From contig WASQ01000068.1 in NCBI GenBank assembly GCA_009712185.1, positions 1-40,619 on the forward strand: DNA of 40,619 nt, read 5' to 3'. Below are positions 29,060-36,250 of this stretch, in pieces. The position numbers and the translations under genes are program-made. The DNA is from Telmatospirillum sp. (lineage in GTDB: Bacteria > Pseudomonadota > Alphaproteobacteria > Rhodospirillales > Magnetospirillaceae). The stretch's first letter is position 1. The number at the start of each line of letters is the position of its first letter. The notes under the pieces were generated by a model, which saw only the letters and a program-made list of their open reading frames with translations, was not told the origin of the DNA and did no database searches.

Positions 29060-29605
29060 ATGATACAGCTTCTTTACGCCACCCGTGACGGCCAGTCGGG
29101 ACGAATCGCCGCCCGTATTTCCCTCAGGCTGGGCGAACAGGGCCTGGCGGTGCCGGCCCGGAATTTGGCCGAGGCGCTGCCCTCTGCCGCCGAAATCGCG
29201 CAGGCCGGAGTCGTCGCTCTGGTCGCTTCCGTAAGGTATGGCCACCACTTGAAGGAGGCCGAGGATTTCCTCACCCTCTACAAGGGGCTCCCGTCGCCCC
29301 CGCCGCTGGTGCTGGCGTCGGTCAATCTGACGGCACGCAAACCGGGCAAAAACACTGCGGAGGGAAACGCCTATCTGCGCAAATGGATCGCCCGGCGGCA
29401 GGTCTCCCCGGCGCTGGCGACGGCGTTCGCCGGACGTCTCGACTATCCCAGCTATGGCTGGCTGGACCGCCAGATGATCCGCTTGATCATGAAAATGACC
29501 GGCGGACCGACCGACCCGACCGCGGTGGTGGAATACACCCCCTGGGACGTTGTCGACCGCTTCGCCGGGGATATCGCCAGGCTGGCGGCGGGGCGGACGG
29601 CCTGA
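29060..29605 (+). CDS. hemG: HemG-like flavodoxin-fold protoporphyrinogen IX dehydrogenase
   Basis: A 181-residue flavoprotein closely resembling Escherichia coli HemG, which oxidises protoporphyrinogen IX to protoporphyrin IX using quinone. Points of match are the FMN loop ATRDGQSGRIA (about 6-16), ASVRYGHHLKEAEDF, the SVNLTARKPGKNT segment that is part of the long insert loop specific to HemG, the RLDYPSYGWLDRQMIRLIMKMTGG membrane-associating region (split: RLDYPSYGWLDR, MIRLIMKMTGG), and a final YTPWDVVDRFA. The start is the ATG that aligns with HemG; no clear ribosome site precedes it. HemG is mainly a gammaproteobacterial form, so its presence here is noteworthy. It precedes a hydrolase gene by 54 bases. 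Confidence 0.9.
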   Translation: MIQLLYATRDGQSGRIAARISLRLGEQGLAVPARNLAEALPSAAEIAQAGVVALVASVRYGHHLKEAEDFLTLYKGLPSPPPLVLASVNLTARKPGKNTAEGNAYLRKWIARRQVSPALATAFAGRLDYPSYGWLDRQMIRLIMKMTGGPTDPTAVVEYTPWDVVDRFAGDIARLAAGRTA

Positions 29606-29659
29606 GGCGGGCCTGCCGGACCCGGATGGCGCCGACGCGCTGAAGGAGACTGGTTCGCC

Positions 29660-30538
29660 GTGATCACGACCGTTGCCGTGCTGTCTCTGCTGGCGGTGCT
29701 CGCCTATCTGGCCGTGGCGGGTGCCATGGCGCTGATGCAGCGGCGGCTGCTCTACCTGCCGGGGACCGCCGCCGTTCCGCGCGAAACCGGGGTGGAGAGA
29801 CCGCCACTGACCCCGGTCGCAGGAGAGGACAGGCTGTTGGGCTGGTGGCTTCCGCCCGCAGTCCCCGACGCCCCGGTTCTGGTCTTTTTCCATGGCAATC
29901 GCGGCACCCTCCGGCGGATCGCCGACAAGACCGCGACATGGCCGGGCCGGTTCGGCATCGGCCTGTTTCTTGCCACCTACCGGGGATATGAGGGGAATCC
30001 CGGAAAACCGACGGAACAGGGGCTTTACCAGGACGGACGGACGATACTCGACTGGCTGGCCGCCAGGTCGGGAACCGGGCGGGACCGGATCCTGCTGTAT
30101 GGAGAATCGCTCGGAAGCGGGGTCGCCACTCAGATGGCGGCGGAGGGACGCGGCGCCGCCCTCATCCTTGAGGCCGCCTTCACCAGCATCGTCGCCATCG
30201 CGCAACGACGCTATCCCTGGGCGCCTGTGCGCTGGCTGCTGCGCGACCGCTTCGACAATCTTTCGAAAATCGGCGTCGTCGGCATCCCGACGCTGCTGCT
30301 TCATGGTGACGCCGATCCCACGGTGCCGGTGGACCATGCCAGGAGGATGGCCGCGGCCGCCCCGTCCGCTCAACTGGCGGTCGTCTCCGGCGCGACCCAT
30401 CTCGACATTCACCAAAAGGGCGGAACCGACGTCCTGGCCGACTTTCTGAACGGCATTATCCTCAAGGAAAGTAAGCCTGATGTGCGGTTGCCTTCCCCGT
30501 CCTCCTCACAGATAATGCCCGACCGATCGAATCCATAA
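29660..30538 (+). CDS. Alpha/beta hydrolase, membrane-anchored
   Basis: A 292-residue serine hydrolase of the BEM46/ABHD13-like group. An N-terminal hydrophobic segment (about 4-25) probably anchors it to the inner membrane. The oxyanion strand VLVFFHGNRG is followed by nucleophile motif GESLGSG, with the acid likely the Asp of HGDADPTVP and the base the His of SGATHLDI. The likely reaction is hydrolysis of an ester, thioester or amide; the substrate is unknown. The start is a GTG with AAGGAGA ten bases before it, and no better ATG lies near. The extra 20 residues after the final helix are low-complexity Pro/Ser-rich. It lies 18 bases before the cytochrome gene. Confidence 0.88.
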   Translation: MITTVAVLSLLAVLAYLAVAGAMALMQRRLLYLPGTAAVPRETGVERPPLTPVAGEDRLLGWWLPPAVPDAPVLVFFHGNRGTLRRIADKTATWPGRFGIGLFLATYRGYEGNPGKPTEQGLYQDGRTILDWLAARSGTGRDRILLYGESLGSGVATQMAAEGRGAALILEAAFTSIVAIAQRRYPWAPVRWLLRDRFDNLSKIGVVGIPTLLLHGDADPTVPVDHARRMAAAAPSAQLAVVSGATHLDIHQKGGTDVLADFLNGIILKESKPDVRLPSPSSSQIMPDRSNP

Positions 30539-30556
30539 ACTCTGCGGAGACATTCC

Positions 30557-30997
30557 ATGCTGTTGAAGTCGATGATGGCCGGCCTGGCCGTCGCCGTGAT
30601 TGCCGCGGGTACCGCCACCGCCGCCGAATGCACCCTGCCCCCCGAGGCTCAGGCCGGCAAGACGGTCTCCAACCTTTGCAAGAGCTGTCACGTTTTCGAG
30701 GCGGACAAGCCGTCACGCCCGACCGGTCCCAACCTTCATGACGTCTACGGGCGCAAGGCCGGGACCCGCACCGACTTCACGAAGTACTCCGAGGGCATGC
30801 AGGGCGCCTCGGCCGCGGGCGTGGTGTGGACCGATGACAAGATCTCCGAGTATGTCGCCGATCCGAAGGCGTTCCTCGTCAAGGTCAATGGCAAGGAAGT
30901 GAAGCACGCCATGATCTACCAGCTCAAGGACGAGCAGAAGCGCAAGGATGTGATCGCGTTCCTGAAGGCGATCAAGGACAAGCCGGAGTGCAACTGA
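30557..30997 (+). CDS. Class I c-type cytochrome, periplasmic
   Basis: A 146-residue electron carrier with a cleavable signal (about 1-22, ATAA end). The haem attachment motif CKSCH is at 41-45 with H45 as one iron ligand; the second is probably M119 in KHAMIYQL. The spacing and the GPNLHDVYGRKAGT segment are those of cytochrome c2/mitochondrial-type cytochromes, with the DISEYVADPKAF-like helix also present. Two further cysteines, C25 near the mature N-terminus and C145 next to the C-terminus, may form a disulfide closing the chain ends. GGAGA at seven bases before the ATG is a good ribosome site. A strong terminator follows. Confidence 0.93.
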   Translation: MLLKSMMAGLAVAVIAAGTATAAECTLPPEAQAGKTVSNLCKSCHVFEADKPSRPTGPNLHDVYGRKAGTRTDFTKYSEGMQGASAAGVVWTDDKISEYVADPKAFLVKVNGKEVKHAMIYQLKDEQKRKDVIAFLKAIKDKPECN

Positions 30998-31010
30998 CGA
31001 CTTCGGCCGG

Positions 31011-31083
31011 CTGACCGCCCCGCCGGTCAGACCACCGTCCCCATGGCCCCCGTTTGCCGCGGCACCGGGGGCCATTGCTTTTT
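31011..31083 (+). terminator. Tandem hairpins with T-run after cytochrome gene
   Basis: The first stem is CTGACCG (31011-31017) with CGGTCAG (31024-31030). The second is ATGGCCCCCG (31043-31052) with CGGGGGCCAT (31066-31075), its loop containing the palindrome TGCCGCGGCA. TTTTT at 31079-31083 follows. This is the clearest intrinsic terminator in the window. Confidence 0.85.
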
Positions 31084-31142
31084 GGCGCAGACCGTCGTCG
31101 ACCTGGCCAACCCGTGACGCGTTCGCCCATCGCCAGCCGGTC

Positions 31143-32063
31143 TCACGACGCCGGAGCCGGTCTCCAGGCACGCACATAATCGATCAGACGGGACAGAGCG
31201 CCGGTCTCCGGGGCTTTGCGCCGGGCCAGGTACAGCGGGGCCTCCAGGCGAATCGCACCGTCCAGGCGGGCATAGGCGATTCCGTCCCCGGCCAGTCGCG
31301 CCATCGATTCCGGAATGATCGACACCCCCATTCCGGCGGCCACCAGACTGAGCGTCGACACCATCCGGGGGGCCTCCTGCCCGACATGGGGACTGAACCC
31401 GGCGGCGCGGCAGGCGGCGATGATCTCATCGTAAAGCCCCGGTCCTGACGGCCTGCGATAGAGGACAAAGGTTTCTCCGGCAAGATCGCGAAGCGCGATC
31501 ACCGGCGGCTTCCGCCGGCCCGGCGTCGCCAGGGGATGACGGTCCGGAAGGGCCAACACCATGGCCTCGGACAACAACGGCTCGATCACCAGATCCTCCG
31601 GCTGCCCCACCGGAGAGCGGACAAAGGCTGTATCGAGACGGTTGGCGCGCAAAGCAGCAATCAGGTCCTGTGTGTTTCCTTCCTCAAGGGACAGGACAAT
31701 TTCCGGCGCACTTTGGCGCAGCATCCTGACCAGGGAAGCGACCAGGGGATGGAAAGCTGCCGAACTCGTGAACCCGACCGCCAGGCGCCCCATCTGGCCC
31801 CGGGCCGTCCGGCGCGCCGCCTCCAGGGCGCCATCGACGTCCCCGAGAATGGCTCGCGCCCGTGGCAGAAGGGTCTGTCCGGCGTCCGTCAAAGCGACCC
31901 CCCGGGAATGGCGGAGAAACAGGGGCGCGCCGACTTCGCGCTCCAGCGCCTGGATCTGTTGGCTGAGGGGGGGCTGCTGGATGCCTAACCGCCCCGCCGC
32001 CCGGGTCAGATGCCCCTCTTCGGCCACGGCGACGAAATAGCGGAGATGGCGGAGCTCTATCAT
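31143..32063 (-). CDS. LysR-family transcriptional regulator (BenM/CatM-like branch)
   Basis: A 306-residue regulator with an N-terminal helix-turn-helix (about 1-60) that begins MIELRHLRYFVAVAEEGHLTRAA, the typical start of the CatM/BenM-like branch (quoted in part: MIELRHLRYF, GIQQPPLSQQIQALE). The effector domain occupies about 90-295 and includes GLYDEIIAACRAAGF. The ATG at 32063 starts exactly where the family does; the frame continues upstream into AT-rich promoter DNA and is discounted. It diverges from tam across about 140 AT-rich bases, so tam may be a target. The effector is unknown; relatives respond to aromatic acids or other carboxylates. Confidence 0.92.
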   Translation of the reverse strand: MIELRHLRYFVAVAEEGHLTRAAGRLGIQQPPLSQQIQALEREVGAPLFLRHSRGVALTDAGQTLLPRARAILGDVDGALEAARRTARGQMGRLAVGFTSSAAFHPLVASLVRMLRQSAPEIVLSLEEGNTQDLIAALRANRLDTAFVRSPVGQPEDLVIEPLLSEAMVLALPDRHPLATPGRRKPPVIALRDLAGETFVLYRRPSGPGLYDEIIAACRAAGFSPHVGQEAPRMVSTLSLVAAGMGVSIIPESMARLAGDGIAYARLDGAIRLEAPLYLARRKAPETGALSRLIDYVRAWRPAPAS

Positions 32064-32202
32064 CAGAGATATTCTATATATATGGAAAATCGTTTTATCA
32101 TATATTGGACATATTAATTTGTCTCGCCCATGATTTCCCTCACGCGCGGATCCGGTGTCCGGACGCGCCATCGCCCCCATTAAAGCGGAAGGACGAAGAC
32201 AG
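32064..32202. promoter_or_regulatory. AT-rich divergent promoter region, LysR/tam
   Basis: About 50 bases next to the LysR gene (32068-32120) are very AT-rich, with overlapping TATATA and ATATT words, in contrast to the coding DNA on either side. They probably carry the promoters of both genes. I cannot single out a LysR box. Confidence 0.5.
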
Positions 32203-32979
32203 ATGAGTGACTGGAACGCAGCGCTTTATCGTCGCTTCGAGGATCAGCGGACAAGACCGGCCGCCGATCTGCTGGCCCGGATTCCGGAGATGACGCCGGC
32301 CCTGGTCGTGGACCTGGGATGCGGACCGGGCAACTCCACCGAACTTCTGGTCCGCCGCTTCGCAGACGCGACCGTGATCGGCCTCGACAGCTCGCCCGAC
32401 ATGTTGGCAGACGCCCGCCGCCGCCTTCCCGATTGCCGGTTCATCGAGGCCGACATCGCCACCTGGCAACCTGAGGCGGCTCCCGATCTGATCTTTGCCA
32501 ACGCCTCGCTGCAATGGCTGGGCGATCATCACAGCCTGTTCCCCCGCCTGTTCGCCCTTCTTGCACCGGGCGGAGTGCTTGCGGTGCAGATGCCCGACAA
32601 TGCCGGCGAGCCAACCCATCGCCTGATGCGCGAGATTGCGGCCCAGGACCCATGGGCGGATCTGATCGGGAACGCGGACCGGATCCGGACCGTCCGGGAG
32701 GATCCGCCGGCTTATTACGCCATGCTGGCCGGCAGCGCGGCCGCCGTGGACTTATGGCGGACCACCTACCACCACCCGATGGACTCGGCCGACGATATCG
32801 TCGGGTGGGTTCAGGGAACCGGACTGAGGCCGTTCCTCAACCTCCTGCCGGAGGATATGCGTCCGTCCTTCCTGTCCTGTTACCGCGACCGGATCGACGG
32901 GGCCTATCCCCCGTTCCCGGACGGCCGGCGGCTTCTGGCCTTCCCACGGCTGTTCATCGTCGCCCGCCGCCCGGCCTGA
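32203..32979 (+). CDS. tam: Trans-aconitate 2-methyltransferase
   Basis: A 258-residue SAM-dependent enzyme that methylates trans-aconitate, a spontaneous inhibitor formed from cis-aconitate in the citric acid cycle. It aligns end to end with Escherichia coli Tam: MSDWN at the start, SAM motif I VVDLGCGPGNS (35-45), GLDSSPDML, LIFANASLQWL and AVQMPDN, then WRTTYHHPM, TGLRPFL and a final LLAFPRLFIVARR, as I recall the family. The ATG at 32203 matches the conserved MSDWN start and has GGAAGGA nine bases before it; 16 further codons upstream are discounted. It is a single gene, diverging from a LysR regulator. Cytoplasmic. Confidence 0.96.
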   Translation: MSDWNAALYRRFEDQRTRPAADLLARIPEMTPALVVDLGCGPGNSTELLVRRFADATVIGLDSSPDMLADARRRLPDCRFIEADIATWQPEAAPDLIFANASLQWLGDHHSLFPRLFALLAPGGVLAVQMPDNAGEPTHRLMREIAAQDPWADLIGNADRIRTVREDPPAYYAMLAGSAAAVDLWRTTYHHPMDSADDIVGWVQGTGLRPFLNLLPEDMRPSFLSCYRDRIDGAYPPFPDGRRLLAFPRLFIVARRPA

Positions 32980-33053
32980 CATCCGCAACCGGCAGACATC
33001 CGCAACCGGCAAAAGGGCGGGAAGCCGGGCCGGGGGGAGATCGGGGCGGCCTG

Positions 33054-34019
33054 TCAGGGCAGCCCCTTCTCCTTGAAATATCGCTGGGCACCGTCATGCA
33101 GCGGTGGAACCACACCGTCGCGCGCCATCCGGCGGCGGTCCAGTCCCGCCAGCAGGGGATGCATCCCCTTGAAGGCGTCGAGCCCCTCGAACACCGCCTT
33201 GACGACGGTGTAGGCGTCGTCCGCGGATAGCGCGGCTGTGGCGACCAGAATGGCGTTCACCCCGAACGTCGAGGTCTTGTCATGAACACCGGCGTAGGTG
33301 TCCTCCGCCACCACCTGACGGGAAAAGGCCGGATTGGCCTTGAGAAAGCTGTCCACGCCCCCGTCCTTCAGGGACAGAAGGCCGGCCCCACAGTCGTCGA
33401 TCGCCTCCTGCGCCTCGGCAATCGGATGCAGCCCGGTGAAGATGGCGGCATCGACCTCGTTCCGGCACAGGGCTTCGGGAACCATATGGTTGTCCATTTC
33501 GAGGGCGGAGGCCAGATCGGCCGTGGACAGGCCCGCCGCCGACAGCAGCATATCGGCCATCTGGCGCTGGAAGCTCCCCGTATGGCCGAGCGTCACGCGT
33601 TTGCCCCTGAGGTCGGCCGGGGTGCGGATCCGGGCGGCCGGATTGACGAGAACCAGAACGGATTCGCCATGCAGGCTCATCAAGCTGCGCAAGTCGGGAA
33701 ACGGCTCCCTGGCAAAGGCTCCGGTTCCGGTCACCGCCTGTGCCAGAATGCGGGACTGAACGATGGCGAGCTGCCCGTCGCCATGACGCAGAGCCGCCAG
33801 ATTGGCCATGGATCCGGCGGTCGGCTCGACCACGCATCTCAGACCATGCTGCCCCCGGTCCCGGTTGATCATGCGACAGATCGCACCGGCCTCGGGATAA
33901 TACATGCCGATGACTTCGCCGCTTTCGATCGCCAGCAGACGCCCATCGGCGGCCGGGGCCGGATGATGCCAGAACAGTGCCGCGAGAAGGATGGCGAACG
34001 GACTCAGGCGCTTCGTCAT
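33054..34019 (-). CDS. TAXI-family TRAP transporter solute-binding protein
   Basis: A 321-residue exported binding protein. The signal peptide covers about residues 1-24 (cleavage near PAPAADG). Family features are SGEVIGMYYPEAGAICRMIN with the following RCVVEPTAGSMANLAALRHG (split: GEVIGMYYPEAGAIC, EPTAGSMANLAAL), the DLRGKRVTLGHTGSF segment and the VHDKTSTFGVNAILVA region. Such proteins feed TRAP permeases that import organic acids, commonly glutamate or 2-oxoglutarate-like compounds. No TRAP membrane gene lies beside it, so its permease is elsewhere or it acts as a sensor. AGGGA lies directly before the ATG at 34019. It is convergent with tam. Confidence 0.9.
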   Translation of the reverse strand: MTKRLSPFAILLAALFWHHPAPAADGRLLAIESGEVIGMYYPEAGAICRMINRDRGQHGLRCVVEPTAGSMANLAALRHGDGQLAIVQSRILAQAVTGTGAFAREPFPDLRSLMSLHGESVLVLVNPAARIRTPADLRGKRVTLGHTGSFQRQMADMLLSAAGLSTADLASALEMDNHMVPEALCRNEVDAAIFTGLHPIAEAQEAIDDCGAGLLSLKDGGVDSFLKANPAFSRQVVAEDTYAGVHDKTSTFGVNAILVATAALSADDAYTVVKAVFEGLDAFKGMHPLLAGLDRRRMARDGVVPPLHDGAQRYFKEKGLP

Positions 34020-34399
34020 AGTTCCCTCATATTTTAGCCGGTATCTCAGTCTCATGAGGCCCGGGCGGCGTCAAGGACGGAGGCAGGATGCTCCTCGGCC
34101 ATCGCTTGAACGCGCGCGGGTTGCCGCGGTCAAATGGTGACGGGCCACATTCGGGCATTGAGCCCGCCGAAGCGTGAGCGGAGGAAAGCCCGGGCGCCGC
34201 GGAGGGGCGCGCCCGGAGCTTCGAGGGATTGATAAGGAAAAGCACGGGGGCGGCGCGTCCACGCGATTGCCGTGACGGACGATCGGAACGGGGAACAGGG
34301 GCATGCTGACCGGACGCCATAACGGCGGAAAGCAGACTTTGCCTCACAGGATCATTCAGGATAGCATCACGCGCCTGTCACAGTTTTGGACGCGTTCTC
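34020..34399. other. Intergenic region with GC hairpin, possible dispersed repeat
   Basis: 380 bases between the TAXI gene and apt. The middle (about 34130-34260) is very GC-rich and can fold: CCGGGCGC (34190-34197) with GCGCCCGG (34209-34216). Its minus strand is open over about 100 codons, but the translation is Pro/Ser/Arg-rich with no signal or domain and I do not call it a gene. The style recalls intergenic repeat elements, as in the 100-base array further left, though no shared sequence is evident. Confidence 0.45.
34339..34367 (+). promoter_or_regulatory. Candidate sigma-70 promoter of apt
   Basis: TTGCCT (34339-34344) and TAGCAT (34362-34367) are 17 bases apart, each matching four of six consensus bases, 33 bases before the apt ATG. 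Confidence 0.45.
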
Positions 34400-34915
34400 A
34401 TGAATTTGAAAGACCATATCCGCCAGGTTCCGGACTTTCCAACCCCCGGCATCCTGTTCTATGACATCTCCACGCTGCTCGCCAACGCGGACGCATGGCA
34501 GGTCACCATGGGACGGCTTGCCAATGCCGTCATGGGACAGCAGCCGGATCTTCTGGTCGGAATCGAATCGCGCGGCTTTCTGGTCGCCGCCCCCCTGTCT
34601 CTGAAGCTGGGTTGCGGATTCGTCATGGCCCGCAAAAAGGGCAAGCTTCCCGGGAAAACCGTCCGCTACGAGTATGACCTGGAATATGGCACGGATGTGA
34701 TCGAACTGCAGGAGGACGCCGTCCGTCCCGGACAGCGTGTCGTCGTGCTGGACGATCTGCTCGCCACCGGCGGCACGATGGCCGCCACGGTCGCCCTGCT
34801 CCGGCGGATGGGCGCCGAGGTGACAGGCGCGGCCTGCATCATCGAACTCAGTTTCCTGGAAGGCCGCAAACGCCTCGACATACCGGTGTCGTCGATCATT
34901 TCCTACGACGAATAA
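34400..34915 (+). CDS. apt: Adenine phosphoribosyltransferase
   Basis: A 171-residue purine-salvage enzyme joining adenine to 5-phosphoribosyl diphosphate to make AMP. Its length is that of typical Apt. The N-terminal [15 protein letters not shown] segment is the Apt hallmark, the adenine-binding [14 protein letters not shown] follows, then ARKKGKLPG of the flexible loop, and the PRPP motif [13 protein letters not shown] at about 113-125. Here the second acidic residue pair is DD. The start is the ATG that gives the family N-terminus; only a weak ribosome site precedes it. It is a single gene with its own candidate promoter and a downstream GNRA-loop terminator. Cytoplasmic, probably a homodimer. 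Confidence 0.97.
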   Translation: MNLKDHIRQVPDFPTPGILFYDISTLLANADAWQVTMGRLANAVMGQQPDLLVGIESRGFLVAAPLSLKLGCGFVMARKKGKLPGKTVRYEYDLEYGTDVIELQEDAVRPGQRVVVLDDLLATGGTMAATVALLRRMGAEVTGAACIIELSFLEGRKRLDIPVSSIISYDE

Positions 34916-34925
34916 CACCGGACCA

Positions 34926-34947
34926 CGCCGATCGGAAACGATCGGCG
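34926..34947 (+). terminator. Hairpin with GAAA tetraloop after apt
   Basis: CGCCGATCG (34926-34934) and CGATCGGCG (34939-34947) form a perfect nine-base stem closed by GAAA, a stable GNRA loop. It starts ten bases after the stop codon. No T-run. Confidence 0.65.
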
Positions 34948-34990
34948 CACTGGCACTTCCGACACCGTCGGGACGCCGGACAAAACCCGA

Positions 34991-35017
34991 TCCTGGTGCC
35001 GGGACACGGCACCAGGA
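34991..35017 (-). terminator. Hairpin at the end of the 98-residue hypothetical gene
   Basis: TCCTGGTGCCG (34991-35001) and CGGCACCAGGA (35007-35017) form a perfect 11-base stem with a five-base loop. It lies 11 bases beyond the stop of the leftward small gene and faces the apt terminator. Confidence 0.6.
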
Positions 35018-35028
35018 ACGTCGCCCGA

Positions 35029-35325
35029 TCAAGCCCGGGGAGACGGACGCTCAAGGGTATCCTGCATAAGGTCGGGCGTCGTGAACTCCCGGGTGGGCCA
35101 GGACAAGGCCACCGGCCACCCCTGGAGACGGGACCCCTTGCCGAACCGCTGCATGCGCGCCCCCAGCATCGGCAGAATAGCCGTCAGCCCCCGTTTGGCG
35201 GACACAACGGCCGGGCGGCGGTTGCGGATGAACCGCTTTTTCTTTCCTGCCCGCTCCGGTGGAAGGGACGACAAACGGAAGCCGCCCATTGATAGAAGAT
35301 CAAGCGCGCTGAAATCGTCATGCAT
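35029..35325 (-). CDS. Hypothetical protein, 98 residues
   Basis: A small basic protein I do not recognise. It has a basic KKKRFIRNRRP cluster near residues 28-38 and no signal peptide or membrane helix; the rest is mixed, ending in a Pro/Arg tail. Support for its being real: GGAG about eight bases before the ATG, an amino-acid make-up more protein-like than chance GC-rich frames, a clear terminator hairpin just past the stop, and a convergent apt gene with its own terminator. The overlapping plus-strand frame (35081-35431, GTG start) is Arg/Ser-rich and less likely. It lies 208 bases downstream of phoB, probably with its own promoter. Confidence 0.5.
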   Translation of the reverse strand: MHDDFSALDLLSMGGFRLSSLPPERAGKKKRFIRNRRPAVVSAKRGLTAILPMLGARMQRFGKGSRLQGWPVALSWPTREFTTPDLMQDTLERPSPRA

Positions 35326-35413
35326 CCGGGTGACTCCAGAAGACCTGTTTCAAGCACTTTACCGTCGGACGAGTACGCTTTTGTGGCGTCCCGGTGAAGA
35401 TTTCATGACGGCA

Positions 35414-35433
35414 TGTCACGGGTCATTGTGACA
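35414..35433. promoter_or_regulatory. Inverted repeat upstream of hypothetical gene
   Basis: TGTCAC and GTGACA are separated by eight bases. TGTCA words invite comparison with a Pho box, but those are direct repeats 11 bases apart and this is inverted, so the binding protein is unknown. Confidence 0.3.
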
Positions 35434-35472
35434 AAACCGCCGAAATCCGACCACCGGAGCCGGTTTATCCCC

Positions 35473-35498
35473 GTTCCGTCACCGCCCCGTCACGGAAC
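35473..35498 (-). terminator. Probable terminator of the pst-pho operon
   Basis: GTTCCGT (35473-35479) and ACGGAAC (35492-35498) form a seven-base stem with a 12-base loop, 35 bases beyond the phoB stop. The 11-base word CGCCTGCGGCG, itself a small hairpin, occurs at 35516-35526 and again inside phoB at 35545-35555. Confidence 0.45.
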
Positions 35499-35533
35499 CG
35501 CCCCACTGCGCAACACGCCTGCGGCGCACGGGC

Positions 35534-36250
35534 CTAAATGACGACGCCTGCGGCGTCTAGGGCATACCCTGCCGCGCGAACCGTGCGAATGATATCCGAC
35601 TCCTCATCGCCGTTCAGGGCTTTGCGCAGGCGGCGGATGTGAACGTCCACGGTCCTGGGCTCGACATAGATGTCCGGCCCCCAAACAGCGTTCAGCAGCT
35701 CCTCGCGGGAGAAAACACAGCCGGGATGTTGCAGCAGAAACTGCAATAGGCGGAATTCGGTCGGACCCAGATGGACATGCCGGCCGGTCCGCGTCACCCG
35801 GTGCGCGGTCAGATCCATGACGATGTCCTCATATTGCAACACACCCTTGGTCTGCGCCGGTTGCACACGGCGAAGCAACGCCTTCACGCGGGCCAGCAGC
35901 TCGGGAAGGGAAAAGGGCTTGGTCAGATAGTCGTCGGCACCGGTATTGAGCCCCCGGACCTTGTCGGCCTCTTCACCCCGCGCGGTCAGCATGATCACGG
36001 GAAGGTCGCGAGTCCTCGGCTTGCGCCGGATCTGCCGGCAGACCTCAATCCCGGACATGACCGGCAGCATCCAGTCAAGGACGACGAGATCGGGAGACCG
36101 CTCCGCCAGGACGGTGAGGGCTTCTTCGCCATCCGCTGCCTCGCAGACGCGGTACCCCTCCTTCTCCAGATTATAGCGAAGCATGGTGACCAGGGCCGCC
36201 TCATCCTCGACGACCATGACCAGGGGCTTCATCATGTTATCGTGGTCCAT
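35534..36250 (-). CDS. phoB: Phosphate regulon response regulator PhoB
   Basis: A 238-residue OmpR/PhoB-class response regulator that activates phosphate-starvation genes when phosphorylated by PhoR. The receiver domain (about 8-125) has the acidic pocket (VVEDE), the phosphoacceptor Asp in VVLDWMLP, the switch Thr in MLTARG, and the Lys in YLTKPFS. The winged-helix effector (about 138-232) has LGPTEFRLLQFLLQHPG, and EPRTVDVHIRRLRKAL as recognition helix. A few extra residues (DAAGVVI) follow the end of the usual fold. The ATG overlaps the phoU stop as TGATG, so translation is coupled. PhoR is not in the window. Confidence 0.96.
   Translation of the reverse strand: MDHDNMMKPLVMVVEDEAALVTMLRYNLEKEGYRVCEAADGEEALTVLAERSPDLVVLDWMLPVMSGIEVCRQIRRKPRTRDLPVIMLTARGEEADKVRGLNTGADDYLTKPFSLPELLARVKALLRRVQPAQTKGVLQYEDIVMDLTAHRVTRTGRHVHLGPTEFRLLQFLLQHPGCVFSREELLNAVWGPDIYVEPRTVDVHIRRLRKALNGDEESDIIRTVRAAGYALDAAGVVI

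Noticed and set aside
35081-35431. Plus-strand frame overlapping the 98-residue hypothetical gene
   Set aside because: GTG start without a good ribosome site, Arg/Ser-rich translation, and the opposite frame has better start and terminator signals.
35414-35433. Pho box near phoB
   Set aside because: The TGTCA words are inverted, not direct repeats spaced 11 bases apart, and the site lies downstream of phoB rather than upstream of the operon.
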